Assembly (NCBI GenBank): GCA_021234155.1
Contig: JAJEKV010000019.1
Coordinates: 6,090,284-6,154,283 of the forward strand
Length of the DNA stretch: 64,000 bases
From: Isoetes taiwanensis
Lineage: Eukaryota > Streptophyta > Lycopodiopsida > Isoetales > Isoetaceae
Direction of reading: 5' to 3'
Shown here piece by piece: positions 1-12,903 of this stretch. Below the pieces are notes generated by a model, which saw only the letters and a program-made list of their open reading frames with translations, did not search any database and was not told where the DNA came from. Each line of letters begins with the position of its first letter. The stretch's first letter is position 1. The position numbers and the translations under genes were made by a program.

Positions 1-780
1 AGAGATGGCGTAGCGAGAACCTCTCCTTACTTGGCAGGTAGCCGCGATCCCGGTTCGCAATCATTGGCAATAGTTTTGAACATTTTGGGAAAGGGGGCAA
101 AAGCTATGGCAAGATAGCAAAGGAAGTGAAATGACGCTACAATTCTTGTATCTGGTGCGTCTGCAAGCAATGAAGCTATATTTGCTCTATTTCCTACATT
201 TTGTGGGTCACCGCGCATGCTTCTAGTGGTACTGCGGGTATGAAACTGCTGAAATCTTGTGGATTTAGCTGCAAGATTTTAGTAAATCTTATGTGGTTTT
301 TATGTTTTCTAGTGATATTTGACGAAAATATGATGGTTCAAGCAGAGATTACTCTAGAAATAGGTAGAATGACATGTTTTCTGGAATGTTGTTAGTGCCT
401 TTAAGATTCTAGGTCTCGTATTTTTTTTTCCGCATGCAGATATTGGTGAAGCCTCTGCAGTTGTTGAAGGCTAAAATGAAGCTACATTAGATATAAGTTT
501 TAGACTTTAAACTCTTAGTTTCTTCATATCTAGTTTCTTTACTTCTAGTTTCTTTAAGCTTCTTTAATTCTTAGTTTCTTTGATTCCAATTTCTTTAGTT
601 TCTTTAATATCTTAGTTTTATATCTAGGTGTTCATTTTCTGATTTTCGTGTATGGATGTGTTGAAGGTCAGAATGATGCAATCATTAAAGGCTAGAATGA
701 TGCACCTCTTGTCGCTATAGGTATGTGAACATAGCTCTACTTTTTTTAAAATCATTTCATATATTTTGACCATTTGAATG
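1..780. other. AT-rich stretch without a recognised gene
   Basis: Only short random-looking frames occur here and none resembles a protein I know. The one structured part is the degenerate TTTCTT-rich repeat near 510-630, listed separately. Confidence 0.5.
512..630. repeat. Degenerate short tandem repeat (TAGTTTCTTTA-like)
   Basis: A motif close to TAGTTTCTTTA recurs about eight times over roughly 120 bp with variable spacing and drift, giving a T/C-rich strand. It looks like an old, decayed minisatellite. No coding or regulatory role is visible. Confidence 0.6.
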
Positions 781-2740
781 TATTTGGTAGGTGTTGTTGA
801 TGTTGAAGATGGTCATTCGTTTAGTCTTGGTAGTGCAGTTGAGAGAATGGTAATTGAGAATAATCAGGAGGAGAAGGAGGCAAGAAAAGAACGTGATGTT
901 GATAAGTTGCATGTTGAGTATCAGGAAGGGTGCATAGAGAATCAGGAAGGATGACAATAGTTAAGCCCGTTGATCATCATTTTGGCAAGAAGCCTTTGAA
1001 GATCCAAGGTTTTAAGGATTTAGATCCAATGATCGTGGAAAAGGTAAATTTTATGTCTAGTAGTTCATCTGAAACTACTGATAATTAGGCCTGGGACCGC
1101 TTTGATGCATGGAGATTACGGGAATTGATAGAAAGATTGAGGAAATTCTGCTTGATGAGTTTGATGATCAGTAGGGATTCATTCTATGTGTAAAATGACA
1201 AATGGTGCGAGGTTCCCACTTGAGACATAAGTGTTATTTATTAGTTTGTAATATTTATATTTTTTAATTTGATAGGTTCTAACTTTCTGAATTTGTTTAG
1301 GTTGCAGAATCTATTCCGTATATTTAATAGAATTCTGCGGTATTCTCAAGATCTTCCAATTCTCAATACAAGACAAGATGAAAAGGTTATAGACATTTAC
1401 CATGATGTATATTTTTTTAAGATATGAAAAGCCTTGGAAGTAGCTATGCAGGAATCTGCAGTTGCTGGTTACATCAGAAAGAGGAAGATGGGCGATATAC
1501 TAAGCAGGGCAGATTAGATTAAGATTTTGGCACATTCAATGCATCAGGTTGGATTCAATACAGATTTGCAGAAGAGGTACACCTTGTGTCGCATGACACG
1601 ATTTCTTATCCGTGGTGGCAAAGAATATGCAAGTTTCGTGACTTTCAATTCAATGTTGGCAAAGATTTTGTACGAGATTATATTGAATACTTGAGACCAC
1701 TTCTAAAAATTGGACACGTACTATAAATAAGTGCAAGACTGAGAATTTTAGATAGCCAGTCCATTCTTATGAACCTTATGTTATTAATACTTGGAAGCTT
1801 TTGTTGTTTCATCTTTCGACTTATGAAGTCAAGGAATAGAATAGAATAGAATAGAATAGTTTAACGTCCATGGAGACCAATAGGTCATGGGACCCATACA
1901 ATGGGCTAGTACGGTAATCCATTTTCACTAGGATTAAAAACCCACATACCGAGAAGGTTTTTCCAAGGGAAAAACAGCTGCCGGTAATGATGATACTAGA
2001 CAAGCGGAGATAATGATGACCTCTTGAGGGCTCGGTAATTCATGACGTTTATCTAGAACCTCAAGTATGTATAATGCCAGTAAACACCTGGTGGTGCTCA
2101 CGAGAAGTTATTAGGCGTGGAATGGAATACTAAGGTCAAAAAATGATTCGGACTATCTCAAAGCGGGAATATGAAGAGTATGGCTTTTCATCTTCAATAA
2201 CTTTTAATAGCGGCAAGCGAGCACATAGTCACAAACTTCTGAAGTGGCAATTCGGCTGCACCATCTACTGTCTCAATCCGTGGCACAGTGGGACCGTCGC
2301 AATTGATCACAATAGCTACAAAGCGTTCTTTGGACAATGAAGCAAGCAAACTAAAGCACGGGGTACGAGATTGTGAGGTGGGATTTATGTGTGCATGATA
2401 AAATATGCGGCATGTTTATCTTTTTGTCTGCTATTAATTGTTCTAAGTCTAATACATGGTATTAGACGAACCATGCATCACAAAAAAGCCATTTCTACTT
2501 GGTTGAATGATATGGTGAGCGTTTGCAACATTGAAGGCCACTTCACGAATAAGAGTTGCAGGCATATAAGAATTATGCAAATGTGGGTTGCAGGTTCTAG
2601 CAGGGAGTTGGCATGGCAGCTTCCTGAGGGCATAAAACCCAAAGTCATACAAGAGGTATGACCAAAGTGGTGTCGTAGCTAAGCCTTCGGCAATGGATAT
2701 GTTATCTAGTGGAAAAACTAGTCTGAGTCTTTTCAACATA
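780..2740 (+). other. Degenerate coding-like fragments, unrecognised
   Basis: Short plus-strand frames at about 790-955, 1530-1690, 2143-2340 and 2389-2661 have protein-like composition, for example an E/K/R-rich helical stretch near 840-950, but they are separated by stops and frame changes. I cannot assign any of them to a family. They may be remnants of an old retroelement or a dead gene. No splice structure could be defended. Confidence 0.25.
1834..1859. repeat. GAATA microsatellite (about 5 copies)
   Basis: The pentanucleotide GAATA is repeated about 5.2 times without interruption. Confidence 0.9.
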
Positions 2741-5480
2741 ATGTTGAGAATCTCAACGTTGGTTTAGCTAAAATGCAGAGTCTTTGGAAAGGATGTAGGT
2801 TTGTGGAGCCTTTGAGCAATGTGATGGAAATTCCTAATCCATTTTTAGTAGTAGCCTTGTGAGTACCATAGCGAGGATTTGCTACTATGTTAGAGCAAAG
2901 GCCATAGTTAGAGATGTTGGCACCCCGATGTTGTTCTGATCATGGGTAGTGTGGCGCGGGGTTCTTCCACACTAAGAATGCTCGTTTGCGGTAGGTAGCC
3001 ATTAGGAATACTTTGTCATTAATGTTGCGAGTATGTCCAAAGCTAGAGCATTAGTTGAAAAAATGTAAGTTTATTACTTTCTTTCTTCTTCTCAAAGTTA
3101 AGTCTTACTTGTTTGTATGCATTATTCCACGGGAAAATCTTTAGGGCTAGAATCATAGCAAGGGTTTAAATGTGAAGTTGGGTCTCGTCTGATGGTTCAT
3201 GCATAAACGTTAAATTTCGTTAATTCTATTAGTGTTTTCTTGTCATTCTATTGGTAAGGTTTTGTTTATTCTATTTTAGGAATATTGGGAGATTTAGAAT
3301 CTACCTAGGAGACTTGGAAGCTAACGGAGAAACTTGGAGGTTTGGGCATGACATGGTACACATATTTATAGAGTTGAGATTTTTTGAAGTTGGAGACTTG
3401 GAGATGGCAGTCAAATTTGGAGTTGGAGATTTTAAAAGTTTACGTGGGACATCAAACATGGATCTGTTTAAATCGAAGTTCACATGGGAAAACTTGGTAC
3501 TTTGGAAGTTTACATGAAAAACTTTGGGAAATCAAAACTTTGGATCTAAATTTTTTTCTCTTTATGCATTGCCAAGCTTCGCTTATTTGTATAAAGCTTG
3601 GGATCTAATTTCTTATATATGTAAACTTCAGAATTTTCTTATTTGTGTAAACTTCAGAAACATGCAAATATGAATGCAAAAAAAAAAAAAAGGGTCTTAG
3701 AGCACCATTGTGGCAATTTCACGGGCTAAAGCATTTGGAATTGAAACACATCGGCCTAAAATAATCCAAAGACAAATTTCATGACCCAAATACCATATTG
3801 CTAAGTGTAAAGGTAGTGGTCATGGCAGCATCAATTTTGCATGGTGTCACTTTTTAGATATACTTTACGGATTTGGTAAATATCGGTGACTTGATATGCG
3901 TTTAAGAACGCATGCTTCAAACTCCTTCATAAAGTTCTCTCAATTACCACTCATTGGTTCCGATCTCTTTTCTCAGTTCTTTACTTTACATTACTTTATA
4001 ATAAACATCCCGACTGCAGAGTTATACTATAGGTAGTACCGCCGAAAATGATAATTAAGTGCTCATAAAAGGGAGTCGGCGGCTTGGGGTTTAGCAAGAT
4101 AAATTCAAACTGAGGGGCATAATCCGATTTACATTTAGCAGGTTTCTTAATTTGGAAAATCATCAGCGGTGCGGGTAGAATTATATGAATCTTGAGATCT
4201 ATTGGGTAATGATAGTAGTTATATCTTGAGATACAAGACGACTAATTGATAGAGGATTCCTAATATTCTGCATAAATACGTCATGCGAATATTTGAGGGA
4301 GGCTCTAGTTTCTGTATTGCCTCTCCTAAGTATTTGGCATAAGAACTTCCATCTAGTATATGCCACAAATCTATGTGCAAGATACTACAAAACCAAGTAA
4401 TAGAACACAAGATATCCACCAAAAGAATCAAGAGAGCTATACTTCAGTATAAGAGAGTGCGAGGAAAACCCAGGGAAACTGAAGCGAAATGGCGGAGAAC
4501 TAGCTATACATAGGGAATACGTATCTTGGTTATGCAGTACTGAGATACTAAGCGAAACTAGGGCTTCAAAAAAATGCCCAAAAAAATCAAGAAATTATAC
4601 AAAATACATGAATATACATGGCCTTTTTAGAAGCTGTGAAGCCTTTTGATTTGTTGTTTAGTAATATCAAAACGAATTATGTTCATATCTTTCAAATCTC
4701 TAATATCATTTGTTCGAAAAGTGGCATCTTGTACGACTGCCACATGGTGCAATGCACAATTGAGTTCATGCAATAAGGTGCTAGATGGCCGATGGTTGTA
4801 CAGACCATTCCTCTTCAACGCCAGTCATGGGCTTCTTTTGTGTCTAGATCCTGCTCATGATTTCATCAACAGTCTCGAGCCTTCTTGTTCGTATTCCCTT
4901 CTTCTTGATTTGCATTTTGGGCCCTGAAGATATTCTTTTGACTTGTAATTATTCGACTGGAAGTATATGATATAACTCAAAGTATTTGTATTTCTCATGC
5001 ATTATTCTTGTATTCTGCTCATATGCTCGTGATAGTTTACCATTATGTAAATCTTCCGGGGTAGAGATTTCCATCAAGTAAAAGTGCATTCTTAAAATTA
5101 AAAACTAGTACCCATATTGAGTGCGAAAGCTCTGATTACAGGTATTCCACAAAGAGTTACTAAATTAAGCGCTGTTTTCGGAGCCTTATCAATTCCACCA
5201 GAGGTGTATCCCAAAGGGAAGCAGTACTTAAAGGGTTAAAAGAAAGGGGATGGCACTGGAAACTAAACAGATATAGTAAAATTTCGCAATTGGCAAATTG
5301 ATGCGGAAAGCGAGGCAGGTAAGAAATCCCGATTTTTAAAATCGAGCATCTTTATGTCGGAGAGTGCGGATTTAACTGCGCCAAGATTATTGGATCTGTA
5401 GAGTGGATTATTTTGTAGATCCCCATGAAGATTGCGTACCTCCAGCTTATATATATGATGACATACATCAGCATAGCGAT
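2740..5480. other. Intergenic stretch, no recognised gene
   Basis: No protein family is recognised on either strand. A loosely repeated GGAGACTTGGA-like word occurs at about 3290-3520, and an A-run lies at 3678-3691. A 93-codon frame at 4646-4927 and its antisense frame at 4627-4818 match nothing I know. Confidence 0.45.
3678..3691 (+). repeat. A14 homopolymer
   Basis: Fourteen consecutive A residues. It could be the poly(A) remnant of a retroposed sequence to its left, but no retroelement reading frame is recognisable directly upstream. Confidence 0.6.
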
Positions 5481-5483
5481 TGA

Positions 5484-8160
5484 GGCGATGTCATACTACT
5501 TGGGAACTTCAATGCATGCACGGGTAGGAACAACCCATGAGATTTGATCCCTTGGTGATGATGTAGCCGGGTGCATGCTGCGAAGAGGCAGCCCACGGAC
5601 ATCGAATGACAATGGTCACGCACTATGGTAGCGATTGCTTTTGATTTTATTGTGGTGTCTTTGACTGTGTCTGCAATGGGCTGGCATAGTGGCGTTCACA
5701 CTTAAAAGAGCACTTGTAGAGCGAGGAGAAAACCATGGGGAGGATCTAGTGTGGTGGTGCCATGCGTGCTTTGAAGCATGATATGCATGTCGTTAAGCAC
5801 TTCCAGGTGGGAACGGCTAATAAGGATGAAAAGAAGACCGATTCAGGACCACTTACCACTTTAATTAAGGGGTGGCAGTTATCTGAGCGATATGGGAACT
5901 CCTCACATGCCTCAATGCGCAGGGTGGGATTATGAACATGCACAGGGCTTATGCTTTGGTCTTGCGAAGATGATCGGCGGGGAATTTGCAATATCACCAC
6001 ACTAGAGCAACATCTGAGGGCGGCTTACTGATGTGCTTAGAGCGTAAGCGAAGATGCTTTGGGATAAGGCGCGTGTGGCCTCGAAACACAACTTTCCACG
6101 TAATCGATGGTTTAATCACGGTCACGGGAACACAAATCTTTGGTACGCAGTCCGCAGAACCCCTACTACACCCACATGCGGTGGAATCGCTGCGTCTTCC
6201 GCCCAAAGCTAAAGAAAACGGATACATTGCAGCATCAAAGGGAAAAAATTTACCTCTGAAATCACCCGGGGACATACGAAGGGGTTTGCCGAGAAAACCC
6301 GATAGATTCGCGGGGAACATCACTTGCGGCGGTGGAGGCAATACTTTACAGCGACTATCACGACCCTCGGGGTGCACATGCGGCGGCTACTCCACGCAGC
6401 GAAGGGTCCGGTGCTGAAATCACGGTCGGATGTGGAACAAGGCTTACAGCGTCTTGCCAATGAAAGCGTTTGGATTGTATGCGGTATGCAAAAGTGGCCG
6501 AGCATCCATGGCCGCAAGCCGATAGCGCCTGTTCCCAGCCGAAGGCATTTATAGAAAGAGCTTTAACTAGGTGGGGCCAGCCAAGGATTGTTTTATCTAT
6601 AAGGCACGGGGTGTGACACTTCCCTTGACCCAAATTACAGGCAATCATAGTGATTCGGTGTTTACCAAAGCGCCCTGGCTGGATTCTCGAGCAGGGATTG
6701 ATATAGAGCTGGCGAGAGAAGGCGGCCAGATGTCGCGGAGCCCTCACCCGAGGCGAGGATTCCGGACCAGAGCGCGCGCCTCAACCATTGGCCACATTTT
6801 TCCGCGTTCGCGAACTCTGGTTGAAGACAGGGCACCGCCGGGATCTATATTGTGCTTTGTAGGATTTTGCGAAGTTTGACAACTGTGCCTCAGGAAGAAA
6901 ACTATAGGCAACATTACAGCGAGCTGGGGGGTTCTGTGGAATTTGCACAATCGCGATATCTGAGGCTATATAGAAGATGCTGGGTCGGTTGCAGTAGGCA
7001 AACCAACAAGCTGAAGTAGTAGTATTAGGGTTCTCGGGGATGCCCTCTCTCCCAACATTGTTTGGGCTTTTACATTGATCAATTGGAGAGTGATTTGCCA
7101 ATAATGCAGAGCCGAGGCTCACTTTGCGGGTCATCATGCGTTCAATATATGGCGTAATGTGGACCTCTAAGCTTACACACCAGCGGGGCAGCCGCGACAT
7201 CTCGATGCCACGGACACATTTTGCCAAGCCCGGCGTCTGGCCCGTCCGGCTGGCCCAGACTAAGGTGGTTCTCACGCGTAATCCCTCCGCGTGCGGTAGG
7301 ATCCCCTCCCAGCCGATTCACAGAAGCGAGAATGTGGAAGTGGCATCATACAAATATGTGGGAGTGGAGTTTCCTTCTACTATGGCTACAGTGGCTTGGC
7401 GGGGAAGGCACTATATGCAATGCAAAACAAAGAGTCATAAACTGAGGGGAATTTGCTTGATTGGGCGTAGTCACACGTTTCCGAATCTTAGTGGGCTTGT
7501 CCTTTTACTCACGAGGTTGATATAGGGGCCCAATAGTATCATACAGCTACAGGGCCAGCTTAAAACGAGGTCTGAAGCCTTCCTTTGATGCAACTGAAAG
7601 GTCCACAGTCCCATATCAAATTCTACATGAGGGAGGCGGGATTCTTGCCTGCTAGAGGCGCGGTGCCCGCAAGCGTATTTTCAGGTGGTCAATATGGACG
7701 TGCCATCTCCGTAGCGTGGCTTATAGCATGGCAATGGGGGTACACTTGTGCGCCTCAAGCCTGGCTGGAGGAAAGAGAGCTCAATGGTTGACTAGATGGG
7801 TGTGGGAACCTGAGGTGCATGTGCAAACAGGGAGGCGTGTAGAGGCAAATATCTTGGCGGCTTGCTTCCGCCCAGCGAGCTTTCTTATGAAGCAGTCAAG
7901 ACGGCACTGCGGGTCGACCAAATCCCATTTGGGCAGGGCCGCCTGTTGCCTACATGCGTGCCCACTTGCCTATGAAAGCCTTGAGACTCATTGCCTCCGA
8001 CCGCGCAGGGGGCACACTATGCTTGGCGGAGTGAGACAGGCGGAATGGATTGGTGAGCCACGCCGGAGACGGGGATTGCCAAATGGGAGTGGATTGAGAT
8101 GAATCTCATACCACTCATTTGCCCATCACTTTGAGTGTCCAGGACCAGCTATCTTTGGTG
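5484..8160 (+). mobile_element. Degenerate LINE: endonuclease + reverse transcriptase
   Basis: This is a non-LTR retrotransposon body. The endonuclease shows GDVILLGNFNACTGR at 5484, where autonomous members have GDFNAR, so the catalytic Asp is Asn here. Its C-terminal part is near 5792 (VKHFQVG, then TDSGPL where SDHxPL is expected, so the catalytic His is lost). Reverse-transcriptase blocks follow in order: DPNYR near 6630, a QAGFR-like RRGFRTRA and HIFPRSRTLVEDR at about 6740-6830, CFVGF in place of the catalytic CFVDF at about 6855, then AQTKVVLTRN (about 7255) and SYKYVGVEF (about 7350). The tail keeps VPYQIL (about 7610), RQAEWIGEPR (about 8035) and HFECP (8127). Frames change repeatedly and stops are frequent, so it is dead. 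The tract is clearly richer in GC than its flanks. The family style is one I associate with algae, mosses and other non-flowering plants. Confidence 0.8.
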
Positions 8161-8900
8161 GGGGCACGGCAATGACTTCACATGTGAAGCAGTGAGCACT
8201 TTGCGACTTAAGATGCGGACCCAGGATCATACCTTCGAGAGGTTATGGACATAAGGATCAACTATGTCCTTTCCGGGCACATGGCGAAGCATGTATATTT
8301 ACATATATTTATTTCATGATGATACTTATACGGTTTGACATCATTCTTATTACTGCTATGTTTTTCCCTGCGAAAACCCTTGGGGTAAGGGGTTTTTCGG
8401 TAATAAGTTTCTTTTGCGCTCATACAGGGTCCCATAGAAGAGTGATTGATCACCGGTGGGGCGATAAAATTATTCTTTCTTTCTTTCTATCTCAATGAAA
8501 CGCCCAGAGTGCAGCATCCCTTCGGCAAAGATTTTTTAGTTCTACTTTTAGCTTCCAAATTCAATAAGGTAAATATAATCCTTTTACTTTTAGCAAAGAT
8601 TCATATAATCCTTACGCCATTGCTTCAACTCCCATACTAGTCCATCAAGATTAATGTCCAATACTCTGAGCTACCATATAAAAACGAATTTGGGATATGG
8701 TTGTTTCAAATATTGGTTTTGCTCAAAAGACACTTATTTGGGGGTTTCGTCCCGATCCATGTAGATACAGAAGATGGACATTTTAATTCCAGCTCTTATA
8801 AACTCATATACCCTTGCAACTGCCTAGGAAATGGAATATATTGGTTGGGAAAGAGGATTTTTGTAAGAATCCTCTCCAAGTGAATTGAATGTCCTCGTTT
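8160..8900. other. Short intergenic stretch with a hairpin
   Basis: No gene is recognised. A near-perfect inverted repeat at 8371-8399 pairs CGAAAACCCTT with AAGGGGTTTTTCG around a GGGGT loop. Confidence 0.4.
8371..8399. repeat. Imperfect hairpin
   Basis: The left arm CGAAAACCCTT and right arm AAGGGGTTTTTCG form a stem of about 11 bp with one or two bulges. No T-run follows that would suggest a Pol III terminator. Confidence 0.5.
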
Positions 8901-8905
8901 AACAA

Positions 8906-9060
8906 ATTATGCATAGCCCCCCAAAGGTCAATTAAGAAAGAGGATGTTAATCTTGTATGTCCTATGTGTTGCCAGGTTGAAGAATGTTGGAACACTGCTT
9001 TGAAATGCAGGGATGTACAATCAACCTAGGATCAAATGAAAGAAGTGCTTGAGATTTCTA
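8906..9060 (+). pseudogene. LINE C-terminal zinc-finger (zf-RVT-like) scrap
   Basis: The plus-strand frame reads IAPQRSIKKEDVNLVCPMC and then a further Cys-containing stretch ending TALKCRD. This resembles the zinc-binding region after the reverse transcriptase in plant LINEs, where CPLC is followed about 10-20 residues later by a His/Cys pair. Flanking frames contain stops and no reverse-transcriptase block is seen upstream in the same frame. It could be a fragment of an AT-richer LINE unrelated to the one ending at 8160. The similarity is by eye only. Confidence 0.4.
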
Positions 9061-9720
9061 TTCCCATGAGATTTTATATCTAGTTGCATGGTCTTCTGGG
9101 AAGAAATTGGCTACTCAAAATATGGTTGTTGTGGATTAACTGGAAAAGGAGAAGGCTATTGTTTTTCTTTTAGAAATATCTCTATACTTCGACAACCTTG
9201 GAGTCTCTTAAGTTCAAGATCACAAAATAGATATAAGCTCTCGAAGATTAAAGCAAGGCCAACAATTATGAGGCGCTTTTTTCTTAAGAGGATATAGTAA
9301 TCAAATTGTGTTGCTTGCTATGTGATTACCCACGTGGGTGTTGCGATATCACATTGTTATGGACCTTGAATTTGTAACAAAATTAAATTAAATTTCGAGA
9401 CCTTGATTTCAAGTCGCATCCTCCATGAAGTGCATAAGGGTCGCCATGATGAACAACTAGGCAAAAGTAGGTACATGAAGAAGCCGCACATAACATAGGT
9501 GTCGAATGAGGATATTTGGAAATGATATGTTCTAGAAAAATGAATAAACATGCTCTTTACATTTATCGTCCTGTAACAAATTTGAATATCAGCGGTGGCA
9601 AACTGGCGACATGAGGGTTTCGGGCGTAGGCGGAGTTTGGTACCGGTGAAGTTTGGTGCGGCACGTTAACGGCGTTGCGGTTTTGACGTTGCGTATGGCG
9701 AACTTTGGCATCCCCAATTT
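9060..9720. other. Intergenic stretch upstream of CBM20 copy A
   Basis: No recognised coding sequence. Sequence resembling copy B begins only near 9720. Confidence 0.4.
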
Positions 9721-11121
9721 TCAGGTGTATTACCAAGCAATGGAAGCTGCAAAAATCTCAGGTTGCAAAATGCGTCCGTTTGGAGATTAGCATTCAAGGA
9801 AACATGCTTGGTTTGTATGCCAAGCTCTTGGGACAACTCCTCGCTGGCTGCTATTCGTAAAGGGCCGAGGTTCAGATTATCCATTATTGTATCCTCGTCT
9901 TTGGAGGTGAGGCTGCCCTGTAATCTTTTCAATTGTTAGTTTTTGTGCAAGTGACGGCTCTTTCAAAGCAAAATTTTTCATAAAATCACATATTGCTTAT
10001 AAACTGTTATTGATTTATAGGAAGGCAGAACCTGTCCCCAACCAGGTAATGCCTCCCTCATTTCTCCATTTTTGTTGGTTATCTGCACAATGAACATTTT
10101 TCATCGTCGTTAAGCCTCTCTGGAATTATGACCGACACTAGTCATCAAAGTCAATATGAGTGTTTCTAATGTAGTTTAATGTCGCCCCTGACTCAGATCT
10201 TCTTTCATGAACTGAAAAATCTAAGCCAAAGAAATAATAATCTAAGAATAAGTTTGCTGGCCCTTGATATGTTATTTTCTGCAATAATATTTGCATAATC
10301 TGTTGGGACATATTTACAGGCACATGTAGGAACAACGCACGCAACTCATGTTAGTTTATATAGTTGGGTGCTAAGTTTGTTCTCTGCCCTAAAACAAATT
10401 GGTCTTTGCTTATGATGAAGAGTCTCATTTTCTGGTAATATATTGTTTTTTACAGGTTTAAAAACGACAAAAGTGAAATTTGTATTGCAAAAGGAATGTA
10501 GCTTTGGCCAGAGTTTCAACGTAGTGGGTGATACACCGGAATTAGGTGCATGGGAAGCATCCTCAGGCATACCTATGACATGGTCTGATGGCCATATATG
10601 GACTGTAGACTTAGTACGTCCATGCCTGCTTTTTTCATTTCAAAGATGCTAGATCAATGATCAAATGCACTGATTGGGAATTTTTTATTGGGTCAGGACT
10701 TGCCACAAGGTAAAAGGTTCGAATACAAGTTTTTACTTAGAGATCCACATACAGTTGAATGGCAGCCAGGCCCAAATTGGGTATTTATAACCCATAATAA
10801 TTTATACTCCTTGACGGTTTCACAGTCTTGGGATTTTGATGAATCCTCAAATTAAAAAACACAGGTCATCCCCGAGGAAGAAGACCACCTTGATTCATCA
10901 GGTGATATTTGCTAGAGGAGGAAAGAGGTAAGCCACTTTGGAACCCTACAGTTTGGAAGGTCAATATAGTTTGGATGAATCTGCCCACTACTCTGCTATG
11001 GAGAATATGGAAGACACTAAAGTTTTAGCATTAGAGGTAAGGATTTTCAGGATTGAGAATGAAGATTTTTCTTAAGGCATTTATAATCTGCATCATAATG
11101 TTTTCTCCTTTCCATTAACAG

Positions 11122-11472
11122 GTACAGTGTAACTTAATCAACCATGATTTAAACATCCATGACAAATTGGCCTCTTCCATTGTGCAGGATGAGACACTAG
11201 ATCAAGAAAAATCATCAAAGGTCAAATACATTGAAGAGGAGACTGTTTCTAAGACAAGAGAGGGATCGAAAAATGTTGAGGATATTAGCAGACCGCCTCA
11301 ATCTTTATTACAAAAGAATATCACTCGAAGTGTGAAATTTGTATTGCAAAAGGAATGTAGCTTTGGCCAGAATTTTAGCGTCGTGGGTGATACTCCAGAA
11401 CTAGGTGCATGGGAAACATCCTCAGGGGTACCTATGACATGGTCTGATGGCCATATATGGAGTGTAGACTTA
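11122..11472 (+). CDS. CBM20 module 2, fused linker + first CBM20 exon (copy A)
   Basis: This is an open phase-0 exon of 117 codons, bounded by TTAACAG and GTAAGT. Its first ~70 residues are an acidic linker (DETLDQE, KYIEEET) that in copy B occurs only in the last exon. It then runs straight into the CBM20 start (KFVLQKECSFGQNF, LGAWE, SDGHIW). The carbohydrate-binding tryptophans are present. The exon belongs to a gene whose upstream part is broken, so translation in vivo is doubtful. Confidence 0.6.
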
Positions 11473-11556
11473 GTAAGTTCCATGCCTATGTTTTTCATTT
11501 TAGAGATTGCTAGGTCAATGGATAAATGCACTGATTATGAATTTTTATTGGCTCAG

Positions 11557-11874
11557 GAATTGCCACGAGGTAAAAGGATCGAATACAAGTTTTTACTTAT
11601 TAAAGGTCCACATACAGTTGAATGGCAGCAGGGCCCAAATCGTGTGTTTATAACCCATAATAATTTATACTCCTTGACAGTTTCACAGCCTTGGGATTTT
11701 GATGAATACGCAGATTTAAGAACACAGGTCATCCCCCAGGAAGAAGACCACCTTGATTCATCAAATGGAAATGTTACAATAGGGGAGGAAGAATTATGCA
11801 GTCATAGTTTGGATGAATCTGCCCACTACTCTGATATAGAGAATATGGAAGACACTAAAGTTTTAGCACTAGAC
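11557..11874 (+). CDS. CBM20 module 2, second exon (copy A)
   Basis: Open phase-0 exon of 106 codons, from GGCTCAG to GTAAGG. It holds the second half of the CBM20 fold (RIEYKFLLIKG, VEWQQGPNRVF) and an acidic tail with ENMEDTKVLALD. The 84-bp intron before it happens to be readable in frame, so exon 11122-11472, this intron and this exon form one long open frame. Intron retention would therefore not truncate the module. Confidence 0.6.
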
Positions 11875-11958
11875 GTAAGGATTTTCAGGATTGAGAATGG
11901 AGATTTTTTTTAAGGTTTTTATAATCTGCATGATAATATTTCTCCTTTCCATCAACAG

Positions 11959-12384
11959 GTATGCTGTAACTTATCCAACCGTGAAATTCAGGAGCAATTA
12001 AAGCTTGGTATTCAACAAGAAGATGTCGTCACAAGCTCTACTACAAGTGAGACGACATTTTTAAACATCCACGGCAAATTGGCCTCGTCCATCGTGCAGG
12101 ATGAGACATTAGATCAAGAAGAATCATCAAAGGTCAAATACATTGAAGAGGAGACTGTTTCTAAGACAAGAGAGGGATCGAAAAGTATTGAGGATATAAG
12201 CAGCCCGCCTCAATCTTTATTACAAAAGAATATAGCTCGGAGTGTGAAATTTGTATTGCAAAAGGAATGTAGCTTTGGCCAGCATTTCAGCGTAGTGGGT
12301 GATACTCCAGAACTAGGTGCATGGGAAGCATCCTCAGGCATACCTATGACATGGTCTGACGGCCATATATGGAGTGTAGACTTA
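11959..12384 (+). CDS. CBM20 module 3, fused linker + first CBM20 exon (copy A)
   Basis: Open phase-0 exon of 142 codons. Compared with the module 2 exon it keeps a longer linker (IQEQLKLGIQQEDVVTS). The remainder is nearly identical, including the fusion of the linker ending SLLQKN to the CBM20 start and the LGAWE and SDGHIW motifs. It ends in a GTAAGT donor. Confidence 0.6.
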
Positions 12385-12465
12385 GTAAGTTCCATGCTTC
12401 ATGAAACATTTCAGGAAGTTGCTAGGTCGAAGTAGAACACTGATTGTGAATTTTTATTGGCTCAG

Positions 12466-12819
12466 GAATTGCCACAAGGTAAAAGGTTCGAATACAAGTT
12501 TTTACTTATTAGAAATCCACACACAGTTGAATGGCAGCCAGGCCCAAATCGTGTGTTTATAACCCGTAATGATTCATATTCCCTGACAGTTTCGCAGTCT
12601 TGGGATTTTGATGAATACGCAGATTTAAAAACACAGGTCATTCCCCAGGAAGAAGACCACCTTGATTCATCGGATGGAAATGTTGCTATAGGGGAGGAAG
12701 AATTATGCAGTACACAGAGTTTGGAAGGTCAATTTAGTTTGGATGAATCTGCTCACTGCTCTGATATGGAGAATATGGAAGACACTAATATGGAGGACAC
12801 TACAGTTTTAGCATTAGAG
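12466..12819 (+). CDS. CBM20 module 3, second exon (copy A)
   Basis: Open phase-0 exon of 118 codons. It carries FEYKFLLIRN, VEWQPGPNRVF and an acidic tail in which NMEDT is duplicated. The donor is GTAGGG, weaker than the GTAAGG used at the same place in module 2. The intron before it contains an in-frame stop, so splicing is needed here. Confidence 0.6.
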
Positions 12820-12903
12820 GTAGGGATTTTCAGGATTGAGAATGAATATTTTTCCAAAGGTTTTTATAATCTGCATGATAATGTTTCTCCTTTCCATTAA
12901 CAG

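Noticed and set aside
5994-6747. Long minus-strand frames inside the GC-rich LINE
   Set aside because: Their openness follows from high GC, and the plus strand carries the recognisable endonuclease and reverse-transcriptase blocks.
11298-12395. Antisense frames over the CBM20 exons (for example 11298-11531 and 12210-12395)
   Set aside because: They mirror the conserved CBM20 exons and repeat with each tandem unit, so they are shadows of the sense coding sequence.
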